21,998 nucleotides of DNA, from contig JAQIWT010000371.1 of NCBI GenBank assembly GCA_034696485.1, forward strand, positions 1 to 21,998, written 5' to 3'. The notes under the pieces were generated by a model. That model saw nothing but the letters and a program-made list of their open reading frames with translations, searched no databases and had not been told where the DNA came from. This DNA is from Isohypsibius dastychi (taxonomy: Eukaryota > Tardigrada > Eutardigrada > Parachela > Isohypsibiidae). Below, piece after piece: positions 9,897 to 20,600 of the stretch. Within the stretch, counting starts at the first letter, position 1; each line of letters starts with the position of its first letter. Both the position numbers and the translations under genes were made by a program.

Positions 9897-12800
9897 ATGT
9901 GTTCGGTGATTATGGACACCGAGGAAGGAACACTCGATTATGGACTGTGGGACAGAACCTTGATGGAAGTGGATCTTCAGCTGGATTCAGAAGTAAGCTA
10001 ATCTGTCATTGTGTTCGAATCGATCAAAGTAAATGAACTAAATGATTTTGCAGACACTATTTTTGAATTGTTTCTTTGATTAATTTTAACATGATGGGCG
10101 AAGTTTTGACCCACCTCTGTGTATATTACGCAAATGTAGGCAAAATGCATCAATTGTCTAGCGATAAACAATTTGGAAGGCCACAATTTGCGTAGCAAGC
10201 GATGGAGATAGCCTTATCTGCTTCCGCCAATCATCCAGATGATCTGTTTTTACATACGCCATAGGGCTTGTGAACTAACAATGGACAGTGTAGCATAATC
10301 TAAACCTTTGCTTTTCACCATCCTGCTCCCCCACTAGAAAGCAGTTTATCTAGGTGGTCAATCTGGTCAGCCGGCATTCCTGTTCGTCTGCCACTTATCT
10401 TCCAAAATTTTGCAGGGTCAGTTTTAACAGCTGAGACGAACTGATATGAAATCCGGCGATTTCAAATTATTCGCTTTCGAAAGAGTTTGGTTGTTAGTCG
10501 TTTCTTAGATACCCGAACCTTAAATCTAATGATTTAGAAGCGCTGGTTCGATTCCAGTTTATGGATTCTTTGAGGTTCGATTTAGGCTAGCTCGAATCTG
10601 CCGGTCTTTCGTGTAATCTGTACAGACTTTGTGGAACATTAAGATAAGAAAATGCAACATTACATCGAAACATTTCTTTCTCCATCGTCATGGACCGGCA
10701 ATTGCTGGTAGCATGTTTGCGCATCTTATCACAACCAAACCGGTGTTTGATAAAACTTACCTTGTTTCAGGATAGTTTGTTTCTGCAATTCTCGAGAATT
10801 TTTCCGGGCAATACAACGCATGGAGAAAACTTCGCTAAATTTTTTATTCTGTAGCTGTGGATTTTCGAAAGAATAGGGCGAAAACAATTGTAGCTTGACT
10901 GACCGCATGAACAACTTTCGGAAGCTGATTTGAGAGATTTGATTGCACATGGTGTCAGAGAGGCATGTTATTTTTCGGCAATTTAAAGTGTATCTACTGT
11001 GAGCTCTTATCATGAAGAATCAAATTGAGCGTGAAGTTGCTCTTTCCCCCAGTTGTCGGATCGAATTCTTGCCTTTTGGTATTTTTGCTGATTTTTTTCA
11101 AAACGGTTAATTCGAAATTTTAATTATCATTGGTTAAATTGAATTTTCAAATGTCGATCGATCTGGCTGCCGGAAACGAAAGGAGGACTTCGAACCGCGT
11201 AACAAGTGACTTGACCTTGAATCAGTTCCACATCTTGAGTGAGCATATATTGAATGACTAACTAAAAAAACAAACGTCTTTCTTTGATTTGGATGGACGT
11301 TGACCTCCTAAGAACAAGTTCATTTTACGCTTTGGATTTCGATTTTTCTCGCAAAGATGCTTCGTGTTTATCCTCCAGGCGTTCCCGGAAATTAATACAT
11401 TGTCGAAGTTTGTGAACAGGCTGAAGACGCGGTTGGTGATACTGTCAGCTGCCCAAAGTGAAGGTCATTGTGTCGATCAGAGCAGACTCATAATTTTGAC
11501 ATATTGTTCAAGAATTGAAAGTATTTAATGGTTGGTTTAAAGTCTGTCTGTGGAAAGCGCATCTTCTTCGCAAGCATAACCGGCAGAATCCAAATGCCTC
11601 AAGATAAATCTGCCCCGGCAACCTGTTGCTCGCTTCGGTTGCCTTCTCCGTACCCAGCAAACATAATTCAACATTAGAGCTTCATATGGATGGATCTCTT
11701 TTCTTCTATTCTCAGATTTGAAAACACAAAATATCCTGAGGGAAATCCGCTAGTTCTCGATCATTATCCGAAAGGTTAATGACGCAAAAGGAAGATCGCC
11801 GACTAATAGTTGACATGAGGTCGTCTTCGAATTCTGGACAGGTTTTGTTGGATTATCTTCTTCTTTTCTCAGATAAAGAATGTTATTCTCCTCCCGGGCG
11901 TTTTTCCAAGTTCATTTCGGATTAGTTATGATCGGGACGGAGATCATGAAGATCGCCGATTCTCGGGTCATATCCTTTGTTTTGAATTCGATTATCTTTT
12001 GTGGTTTTGTCGCAACATGGAAGCTGAATTTTAGAAGTTTGTAAAAATATATATACGATTATATAATAAAATAAAAGTGTTGGAGTTGATATGTAATTCT
12101 TTGTGAGCCTGAATTTTGACGTTGATTTTCAAACATCACTGTTGAATTTGGTGAACTTGTTTGTGGTTGCATATTCTGAAAACCAGCTGGCGGTGCTTGA
12201 GCAGTAGTTGGTACTTGAGTCTGCAAATTACCGAGGCTGGTGGATCGTGATGATCATGTTTCAAAGCAAGTCAATCGAGACAGTTTTCTCAGGCAGGGAA
12301 AAAACGCTGCGTGATGTGATGTATATCTACAAACTTGAGCTGTCGGCAAACTAACTTTTGCTCTGTGCTACTGTTCAGCGAACTTGACCCACTGCAAAAA
12401 AATCGCCAAAGTTCACCATCGACTGACCAGACAGCTTAATTGTCTGACGGAAAAAAAACGTGTTGAATAAACTCAGCAGTCGACTTGATGTATGAGATAT
12501 TCCAGGTTAAGCTGTCTGCAACACAGACTTGATTATTATTCAGTTTATCGTAATGAATATTCCAGAGAAGAGCAACAATTGATTTGATAAAATCTTAAAG
12601 GTCACCGGCAGTATTTCAATGAATTTTTACAGAGAAATGGTATTGAAAATGCTCAAATGATAGTTGCTTTCACGCTTGTAATTATGATTTTGTTTTCTGT
12701 GAAAAACAGTTACTGAATAATAACTAACTATTTGTCAGAAAATAACTAACTCTGTATTTGTATTCTTACAGAGTTTCCGCCATGATTTTGATTATTTTGC

Positions 12801-14400
12801 ACGAGGACCATTCTACGAATCAGATCCACTTCTGCCCCTCATTGGGAATTCGGAAGAAGATGTGTGCCAGCTGATTAATGCACTCTCAAGAAGCAGTCGG
12901 GACCGGAATTCTTGCATAGAACATTTCAACCTGGCCAACGCCGGTAAGCATTTCGAGGAGAGACGATATGTTATCTAATTTAACCTGGTGCAGATAGACT
13001 GTTCGTTTATGCAGTCCGAATCAGATTATAATGTTACAAGGTTAGCACTCTATACTGTCCGCTCAAAGCTCGTCCTCTTGAGTTCGCCGAGTCAAATTTT
13101 GCTAACGATGGCATCTACGGCGGAATGAACGTGCGTGGATAAGAGTAACCCATTTCGATAAAAACAGCATTGTTGCAGTCGGTTACATAATCTGGATTGC
13201 GGACCGTTGTCGACTAAAGTTCACCATGAAAATAATTTTCGAAAAATAGTTTGCATTTCTAACAGCATTATCTATCCTTATAAGGCGATTTAAAACGGAA
13301 TTATTTCTAAAACCATTTTTTGCTTCTAGATCTTGATCTATCTGAAGGATCACATACATCCGGATCCGGCGAACAATCTCCAAACGAATGTTTGTCGCCA
13401 TTTTTGGCTCCCGGGATAGTAATCAAAACTGAGCCATGCGATGGACAGCAGTGGATTGGGCATGATTTTGCCGACTCGGACAACAGCAGTACAACCAGTG
13501 GAGGAAGTCGCCGAAGTATTTCGCAGAACGGCGGGAAGAAATTCCTACCTCCCACGCCCCCGTCAAGCGATGGCGACGGTGAAGGCCTACATCATGCCGT
13601 AACTGTTTCTCGTGGCGGAACTTCATCATTATCAATTGCAACAGCAATTTCCACTTCGGTTCGTATACTCAATCAAATTTTCAGTCTGATTCGGGAACTC
13701 ATCTAGGTTCCGTTATAGCTGGCAACTGCAGAAGACGGGTCTATTATGTTGACTGAGGAAGAGAAACGAACACTGATAGCAGAAGGATATCCGATTCCTT
13801 CCCGATTGCCTTTGACCAAAGCAGAAGAGCGCTCGCTCAAACGAATTCGCCGAAAAATCAAAAACAAGGTACTGGAAGTCTTACCAGCCCACTGAATTCC
13901 TTAATTTATTTTGGTATTATTTGTAGATATCTGCCCAAGAAAGCCGAAGAAAAAAGAAGGAGTATATTGAGAGTTTAGAGAAGAAGTACGTCGGACTTCC
14001 GGAAAGACTGGAAGCTGTTTGCTAATGTCTGTGTTTTTGTTATTGAAGGGTGAAAAACTTGAACGAGGATAATGCTGATCTTCGGCGTCGACTGGAATCG
14101 AGCGAGAGCGCCAATCGGTTCGTGTTGAGATTGTTTGCATTTCCGGTTTTCGAATATGTATCGTTGACGCTTGATTTATCAGGTCGTTGGCTGATCAAAT
14201 GAGTAAATATCAGACTCTGCTGAAAGGCAAGGTCCAAGTCACACCGGTTCGTCGTGCTGTTGTAGTTCAGGCTGAAAAGGTACCACTTACCCACTGAAAA
14301 CTGGTTTTTGCCGGTAGTTCAAATTGATCAGATTTTTTTGTACATTTCCGATGATGTATTTTGGATGAAAATTGACTATTGTTATTTTCAGAGTTCTTAA
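9897..14400 (+). CDS. CREB3L2: CREB3L1/CREB3L2 (OASIS/BBF2H7, CrebA)-type bZIP transcription factor, no TM segment
   Basis: Exons: 9897-9992, 12772-12943, 13330-13658, 13719-13868, 13927-13985, 14049-14117, 14183-14279 and 14392-14400 (TAA), giving 326 aa. The N-terminus is acidic (activation-domain-like). Mid-protein features are a sumoylation-type IKTEP motif (K122) and LPPTPPSS (T165/S169), a Cdc4/Fbw7-type phosphodegron. The conserved block [20 protein letters not shown] (about 210) runs into a basic region with [20 protein letters not shown] (about 248-267) and then a leucine zipper. This combination is diagnostic for CREB3L1/2 rather than CREB1 or XBP1. The family drives secretory-pathway and ER/Golgi cargo genes. 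Mammalian members are ER membrane proteins released by S1P/S2P cleavage; here the protein ends about 20 residues after the zipper (GKVQVTP...QAEKSS) with no hydrophobic anchor. Intron 1 is about 2.8 kb. The first ATG opens directly onto the acidic exon; an upstream coding exon cannot be excluded. Confidence 0.
9993..12771 (+). other. Large first intron of the CREB3L gene
   Basis: This 2.78-kb intron (donor GTAAGC, acceptor TTCTTACAG) is about 40 times the typical intron size here. It holds no convincing nested gene. An unsupported 94-codon reverse ORF lies at 10729-11013. A 12-bp inverted pair CAGACAGCTTAA / TTAAGCTGTCTG sits at 12428-12439 and 12507-12518. An isolated pol III B-box-like GGTTCGATTCC lies near 10544-10554. 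Its size suggests enhancer content, but no specific element is supported. Confidence 0.
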
Positions 14401-15085
14401 AGGACCATCCGGCTTGATGGTCATTGATTGACTCCAAACAATACTGTACCAAATTTAAGCACCAGATATATCTCCTCTTCCAAAATAAACGCTCATTCAC
14501 TTGTCTGCTGCTTTCACATTTCCATGGTGAGTTTATTGCTCCTTGAAATCGGTCGACTTTTGCTTACTGTGTTTTTTCCAGCCTCTTCGTATCATATTCA
14601 ACTACTTCGCCTTCTCTTATTTCATCGTTAATTTATCATATCCCGAATTGTGTCTTCTCGAACGCGCCGTCCAGCCTGTTGTAATGCACAAACATATTTA
14701 CAAGAGCCGGATCGCCTTCAAGTCTGTCTTCCTCCAAAGCTGAAAATCCCAATGCATATTTCAAGGAGCTGGTTGTTATTTGTTAGTGCCTGTGTTTTTA
14801 GTTGCTTGATTGTTCATGGCGAATGCTCTGTTATCTGTTAACTGTGAGGCTTATTTGATTTTCACCGGTTTCGGCCATTCGTGATGTGTGACATTTCAGG
14901 TCACAAACTTATTCTTTCACCTCTCACCCGAAATATTTCTTTTTGCTCGTTATTCATCCCCATACTGCTACATTCCTCATTGGTTTTTGGATTTTTAACC
15001 GTTTTCTTATTGGTAGACTCCATGAAGCATTGTAATTGTGTATGGGCTCGATGCAATATTTTAATAAATTCTTTGTAAATGGATG
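14401..15085 (+). other. 3'UTR of the CREB3L gene with a small intron
   Basis: Non-coding sequence after the TAA at 14398-14400. A typical 55-nt intron (donor ATG|GTGAGT at 14527, acceptor TTTTTTCCAG ending at 14581) lies in the UTR. An AATAAA at 15063-15068 is a plausible polyadenylation signal. The open frames here with hydrophobic translations most likely reflect T-rich UTR sequence. One caveat is that splicing exon 7 directly to 14582 keeps the frame. Confidence 0.
15063..15068 (+). terminator. Candidate polyadenylation signal AATAAA (CREB3L gene)
   Basis: A perfect AATAAA about 660 bp after the CREB3L stop codon and before the convergent acetyltransferase gene. It is followed by T/G-rich sequence (TTCTTTGTAAATGG, then TGCTGCTGTGTGCTG). 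Confidence 0.
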
Positions 15086-15573
15086 CTGCTGTGTGCTGTT
15101 TGACCACAGCAGTTCGGAAATCGGAACGCATATGGCGCCACCTGCATGGCCTTCTCAACGCCAGGCGTCGCTGCGTGTGAACCGATGAATGTTCGAACCC
15201 TTCTCCAGGAAGTCGGGAGTGGGGAGCTATAAACGCTTATTGAACGGGGTTGTATTCGATGTCAAAAAATTTACTTTTATAAAAAAGTGTAGAATTTTTG
15301 AGCAACACATGTTATGTACAACATACTCACTCATTAATTGTTACACCTAATCTTCTTCAGTCCTTCGTCCACTCGATTCACAAGCAATTTTCTCTTTTGC
15401 ATTTGCATTTTTCATTGACCCTTTGAAATTCTGGGGAAGCAACGTGCCACAGCGCATAAGCAGGATTCCCTGCATGCGCCGCACACGCTTTTCCAGGCAA
15501 AATTAACGATAGTATTTCACGTGAATCCGTTTTCGAATTACGAAAAAAGATTTTCAATCAAATTGCTTTCATT
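15086..15573. other. Convergent intergenic region (CREB3L 3' end / GNAT 3' end)
   Basis: Tail-to-tail spacer between the + strand bZIP gene and the - strand acetyltransferase. It presumably holds the acetyltransferase 3'UTR, but I see no perfect AATAAA on the minus strand. No gene or repeat is recognised. Confidence 0.
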
Positions 15574-16638
15574 TTATAACCTGGACAACTGCTGGAGAGT
15601 TCGCAAGTCAAATCTACACAGTTCAAGTCCGTCATTTTCCGTACAATTTACAAACCCATATTTAGAGTAGAATGTGCGAGCAACAGCGTTATCTTTTAAA
15701 ACTGCCAAATTCAAGCATTCACATTCTGTCTCTACGGCATGCTGAGCGACAAAAGACATAAGTCCTCGTCCATTGCCTTTCTGCCTATGAGCCGGCTGAA
15801 CGTAGATGTCCTCCAAATACATGGACTTCCCAACTTCAGAATTAAAGCACGGAAAGAATATGGCATATCCAACAATCTCCTGGGTTTTCGTATCTTCCAA
15901 CACAGCTGACTGATAAAATGGCTCGTTTGAAGCAAAACCGTCTTTTTCGAGGCGCTCACGAGTCATTTCCGGTCCAGCGGGAAATCCTTGATACGTCGCT
16001 AACTCAAAAATCAGCTCACATATTTTTGCGCAATCTTCTTTCAAGCCTTTTCGAATCAAATATTTCCCATTTGAAACATTTGTTTCGTGCAAAATGTTTA
16101 ATGCAGCCAGCGTTTTCAGTGAAGCCCCTGAGAATCTTCCCAGCTGAAATCCGTCTTCCTTGGTGTGGTTTTCGAAACCGATGTGACCAAGAAATTCCGC
16201 GGCAACTTTATCATGTTTGAAAAACGCAAATCGCATCTGATTGCATCCGGTCTCCAGCGCATGTTTCGCAGCTTGTGCCAGAAGTTGCCGACCAAGTCCT
16301 CGATTCCGGCTCAGTTCATAGACAAATATGTCCTGCAGAAATAATCCTTTGCCCCGCCAGGTGGAATAAAATGGATAGAAGAATGCATATCCAGAGGTCT
16401 GCTTCAGGCAGTGGTCACCGACAATTGCAAAATGAATAAGGGGTGAATTCGGTGCAATCGGGAAACCATATTCCTCGACGCGCTCCTCGATCTGGTTCAC
16501 AGCACCTACAAGCTGTTCAACTGGGTTCAGTCTCAGAACAGCTGACCGATTAATGCGAATTAGTTTCGCGACATTCAAAAAATCGAATATGTCGTCTCCG
16601 ATTTTCACATCCGCGACTAGGGAAGAGGAAGCGTCCAT
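15574..16638 (-). CDS. Tandem GNAT N-acetyltransferase (diamine/thialysine acetyltransferase-like), intronless
   Basis: A 354-aa protein in one uninterrupted ORF with two GNAT domains. Domain 1 (about 20-180) contains GYAFFYPFYSTWRGKGLFLQDIFV, abbreviated here by its core GLFLQDIFV, and acetyl-CoA loop RNRGLG (111-116). Domain 2 (about 190-350) contains GYAIFFPCF, MYLEDIYV and acetyl-CoA loop RQKGNG (285-290). Both match the SAT1/SAT2 family (core LYLEDFFV, then RxxGxG), which transfers acetyl from acetyl-CoA to spermidine/spermine, diamines or thialysine. C. elegans D2023.4 is a characterised thialysine acetyltransferase of this type. Single-domain members are about 170 aa, so this is a duplication-fusion. 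Domain 2 keeps the catalytic Tyr (Y324, RTFYSKYGF) and the substrate-side E276/D277. Domain 1 has Leu (L150) for the Tyr and Gln (Q102) for the Glu, so it is probably inactive or altered. The start at 16638 is the only Met before the domain. The substrate is not determined. Confidence 0.
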   Translation of the reverse strand: MDASSSLVADVKIGDDIFDFLNVAKLIRINRSAVLRLNPVEQLVGAVNQIEERVEEYGFPIAPNSPLIHFAIVGDHCLKQTSGYAFFYPFYSTWRGKGLFLQDIFVYELSRNRGLGRQLLAQAAKHALETGCNQMRFAFFKHDKVAAEFLGHIGFENHTKEDGFQLGRFSGASLKTLAALNILHETNVSNGKYLIRKGLKEDCAKICELIFELATYQGFPAGPEMTRERLEKDGFASNEPFYQSAVLEDTKTQEIVGYAIFFPCFNSEVGKSMYLEDIYVQPAHRQKGNGRGLMSFVAQHAVETECECLNLAVLKDNAVARTFYSKYGFVNCTENDGLELCRFDLRTLQQLSRL

Positions 16639-17693
16639 GACCTTTCGATATCCTTGAGATCCAGTTTAAATCTACACACCGCCGAACAGCGAAGACAGCC
16701 TTTCGATAAACAAGGTTTCCAGTTATAGGTTACTGGATTTCTAGATTAGCTAGTTTCGACGATAGCAGGCGTACATTTTCATATGCAACGTAGGAATGTC
16801 CGAAGTCCATCAAATCATCTAACGTGAAATCAGGAGCTGATAGTTAGCGCTCTGTTCTTTGTTTCTGTAGAGCTTGATGACCAGTTTTCCAAAAATACAA
16901 AGCTAATACTTAATTAATGTTAATTAATGGTACGGCACTTTCACTAAAAGTTCAGCAAGTTAATTTTAAAGGTAATCTTTGTTATGCATAATTGTTATTG
17001 CATTCCTCATATTTTGTTTTGACATTTTTCATATTAAATTTTTTTTCCTAAAACGAACGAAATGAAAAAACGAGAAACCCAGTTAGGTTGTGATGAAGCA
17101 CTTCCAGGGCTGCATGTTAAAAGTTATGTGGACGACCCAATCAATCTTGTTATCGAATATAATCAATAAAACGAGGTAGTGCACGAGAGCTGATAATCAA
17201 GCGCATTTTACACGATGGCACCTGTCGAACTAAAAGGTAATCCAGCCGCTGATTCTGTTCGAACGATAGAATTTCAGCGTTTCTAACGGCATCCACCAAC
17301 TCAACCAGTCAAAATTTCCTACCATTTCCTGTAGCAATTTTTCCAGGGAATCTTTGCGCATTTCAATACCATCAGAAGCCGCATTATAGAACTCCGATCC
17401 GAGTCGTTATTTTTGTATTTGAATCACCGTGCAGTGCAATCTACCGTCCTTCCTCAGTCGACCAAAAAGTTTCAACTGGCCGTTCCGTACTGTGCCCTCC
17501 TACCATTTACTTCAAATATAACCTCCGGGCAATTAATGTGTAACTTCTATTGTTGTTTATTGTTACAACCGTCAGGAGACGAATATCGTTTTATTTACCG
17601 GACGGCAAAGATCCGATACTGTCGCGGAAGTTCCGGTTGAGGATAGCGTGTCAATTGTGGTTTACTTAATTATTGCCATCGTGTTACACGAAG
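16639..17693. promoter_or_regulatory. Divergent intergenic region between GNAT (-) and FCHSD (+)
   Basis: About 1.05 kb between the start codons of two divergently transcribed genes, so it must hold both promoters and 5'UTRs. The only notable sequence is a perfect tandem 10-mer TTAATTAATG (16910-16929), AT-rich and homeodomain-site-like. A short ORF at 17413-17640 has no supporting features. No TATA box or trans-splice acceptor can be assigned with confidence. Confidence 0.
16910..16929. repeat. Tandem TTAATTAATG x2 in divergent promoter
   Basis: Two head-to-tail perfect copies of a 10-mer containing the palindrome TTAATTAA, located in the divergent intergenic region. Such sites resemble homeodomain targets; binding is speculation. 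Confidence 0.
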
Positions 17694-20600
17694 ATGAAAG
17701 ATCCCATCAAGAACGCCCAGAAAACAGTCGTAAAAAAGGTGAGTTCTTGAAACCTTTGGCCTTCCCAGACGGAAGATGATTGGGTTTATTTTTTGTGTCA
17801 GCCTCCATCCCCGGCAATTCTGAAACATGGAGCTCAAATCGACAAACTGCACCAAAAATTTACATTGGAAACGGCGCTATTGGATGATATAAGGTACCCG
17901 CAATTCATGCGTTATTATTCTTCAGATTATTTTGAATTTTGTGAATTAAACGTAGAAACTTTCTCCGTCAAAAAGCCTCTTTGGAGAAGGATTGCGCACT
18001 GGTAAGCGTTATAAATCTGGATGTGGTGTGCTTATAGCATTGGTGTCTAAAATTGCTTTATAATACACAGGCGATTTCGAAGCTCGTTACGCAGTTCTCA
18101 AACAAAAAAGACTTCCTCAATTATTGGGACGCGTTTCATGGCTCACCGCCGACTTCGACTACGGATACACGAAAGTTGGACCAGGAAGAAAACACCGCAA
18201 ACCAGACAAACCAGCCGTGAGAACAACTTCAATTCTATATGATTTTGAATTATGATATGATTTTGTTTATTAAAAGGATAACATTAGCCCAGTTCTGGAA
18301 AAGAGGATTAGCGGAAATTCAAAAGCAACAATCCTCGAAAGTTGAAATATGCGATGAAGTTCTCAAAACAGTCGAAGAAATGAAAGCACCGAAAGCTGCT
18401 CGAATCCAGCAATTCAAACAGGTGACTATATTCTCACACTTATTTCAAACGAACTGCGTTTAGTTCACAGTGCTCGTAATGATCTATATTCAATTCAGCC
18501 AGTGACCGGTCATTATATAACTATTTTCTTGTAGGCCATCGAAGTGGCGGTCGATATTCAAAGTGAGATCAACACGGTCGTAGACATGGTCTATCAATCG
18601 AAGAAAGTCTACAGCGACTCCGAAAAAATCGTTCAAGAGATGCAAACAAAGATCAGAAAGATCGAAGAAAAGTAAATCGTCTGTGTCTATCAAAAACATA
18701 ATGGGCTACGAATAAATTCATCATTTGATTATTGAAAATTATAATGGTCCGATTTTCAGATCCAAGAGACACCCCAAAGGAGCAAAAGTGCCGGAAAAGG
18801 TAAGTTGCCAAATGTCTTCCTCTTCCACGTAGTATATTAAGAACGTGTGTTTCAGATCACAGAGACTCTGCAAAATGTAGCTCCGAAAGCCACCGCCGCG
18901 CGAAATGAGTAACGATTTTGGTTATTGAAACACACAGTATTTTCAATCAAATTTGTTGAAATAGGTACATGCTTTCGGTGACCGGATGCAACGCACACCT
19001 CTCCAGATATTACACCCATGATCTCTTTTACGTCACCGACGTGAGTAAAGTAATATTTCAATAAGAATCTTGACATTTCCTGTCACATTTGTTGACAAAG
19101 TGCAACAAATCAAAAGAAGCAATAACTCATCTTTAAATTCGTCGAACTTTTGCAGTTGATCAATGGAAATACGTACGATCACACCAAATCCGTACTCAAC
19201 GCAGTATTCGCCACCGAACACCGAATCGTCCCGGAAAATCATAAAACATACGAAACATTGTTGGCAAATATTGATCGAGTGAGTGAATGTTGTTTGTTCT
19301 TAAAACATAACTCGCTCTTACTGCTGTTTAATTATCCCAAATTCTACGATGAGCTATTAACAATATTTAACACACTCTGCGTTATTTTTCAGTTGAGCAG
19401 CCGAAGAGATATTGAATCCTTCTTCACAGCCAACCCAGTCCTGAGCGAATCAGTTGCTTTCAATTTTGAACCAATTCCAGGAGACACAAATACCATCTTA
19501 ACTCTGAACAAAGACTTAGCTATAATTAGCGACTTAGCTATGGATAAATTAGCTATGGATAAATGTGCGCGCAAATGGGCGATGCGATCAGTCGAAAACG
19601 ATCTGGCTCAAAATAAACTGGTCCAGCAACTAGAAATCTTGACCTCGCAAGCTGAAGAAATTACGGTATTCACTAAATTTCACTTTTTTTGTGTTTAAAA
19701 TTAAATCATTTGTTCGTAGACCACCGAAGGAAAGAGCGCAATGGATTCAAAAGTATTCGGACTTAGAGAAAGTCTTCGGCGAGCTGCGACTTTCCAACAA
19801 AAAGCAGAAGCAATATTGCAACTTCTAAAGCAAAGCGGAGGTACCCATTTTCCATTGATTCTGATCCCCTTGAAAAAAATGTAAAATCAAACATTCATTT
19901 TAGTAAATATTGAAAACTGGCTCGAAAGCGCGAGAGTGGCAGTTGAGCAGAAAAAGAACGCATCCGATGGTCCCGAAATAATATCGACACTTCCACCTAA
20001 GCCGATTAAGCATCGGCGACCCTCAGTCCGTTCTGAGGTAGACAGCGCTTCTTTTGACCATTAAACATACCGAACAACCACAAAAACTACTTCTTGTTCA
20101 GAAAGTGGAAACAACCATCAATCCACCAAGTGATGCTATCATTATCGAAAACAACTCAGAAGAACAAGCTAGATGTGTTGCCCTTTACGATTACGCCGCT
20201 GGCAGACCAGATGAAATTACTTTGACAGCCGAGCAAGAACTACTTGTGGTCAGCGGATCATCGGACGAAGAATGGCTACTCGTGAGTTGAAAACATTTTA
20301 AATCAAAAGAACCATACTTTTAGTTCTGTCAACTTGACCTTTAAAAATAAATCAATGACAACCGCCACTTACAGGTGGAAAATTCCGACGGAGTCCAAGG
20401 ATATGTTCCGTCCAATTATGTCCAAATTTTAACTGCTGATGACAACGCTTTCCCACCAAGTTCCTCATATTATCCAGAAGAGCAGACTTCCGAAAACTGG
20501 CCAGGAGAAAATACGCAGACAAACTGGAGCACTGATTCCGTGTCGGGGTGGGCAGTGGAAGAATCGCCTTCTTGGACACATGGCTACTCGTATTCCTCTG

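Noticed and set aside
10493-10573. Possible tRNA gene around the B-box-like sequence
   Set aside because: The T arm is good, but no 7-bp acceptor stem pairs with TTATGGA, and the D and anticodon arms are not convincing.
10729-11013. 94-codon reverse-strand ORF in the CREB3L intron
   Set aside because: No recognisable domain and composition like the surrounding intron; within chance expectation for 2.8 kb.
14881-15078. Hydrophobic 65-codon ORF resembling a membrane protein
   Set aside because: It lies in the T-rich 3'UTR just before the AATAAA. Hydrophobicity follows from T-rich codons, and no in-phase splice from the CREB3L exons gives a sensible product.
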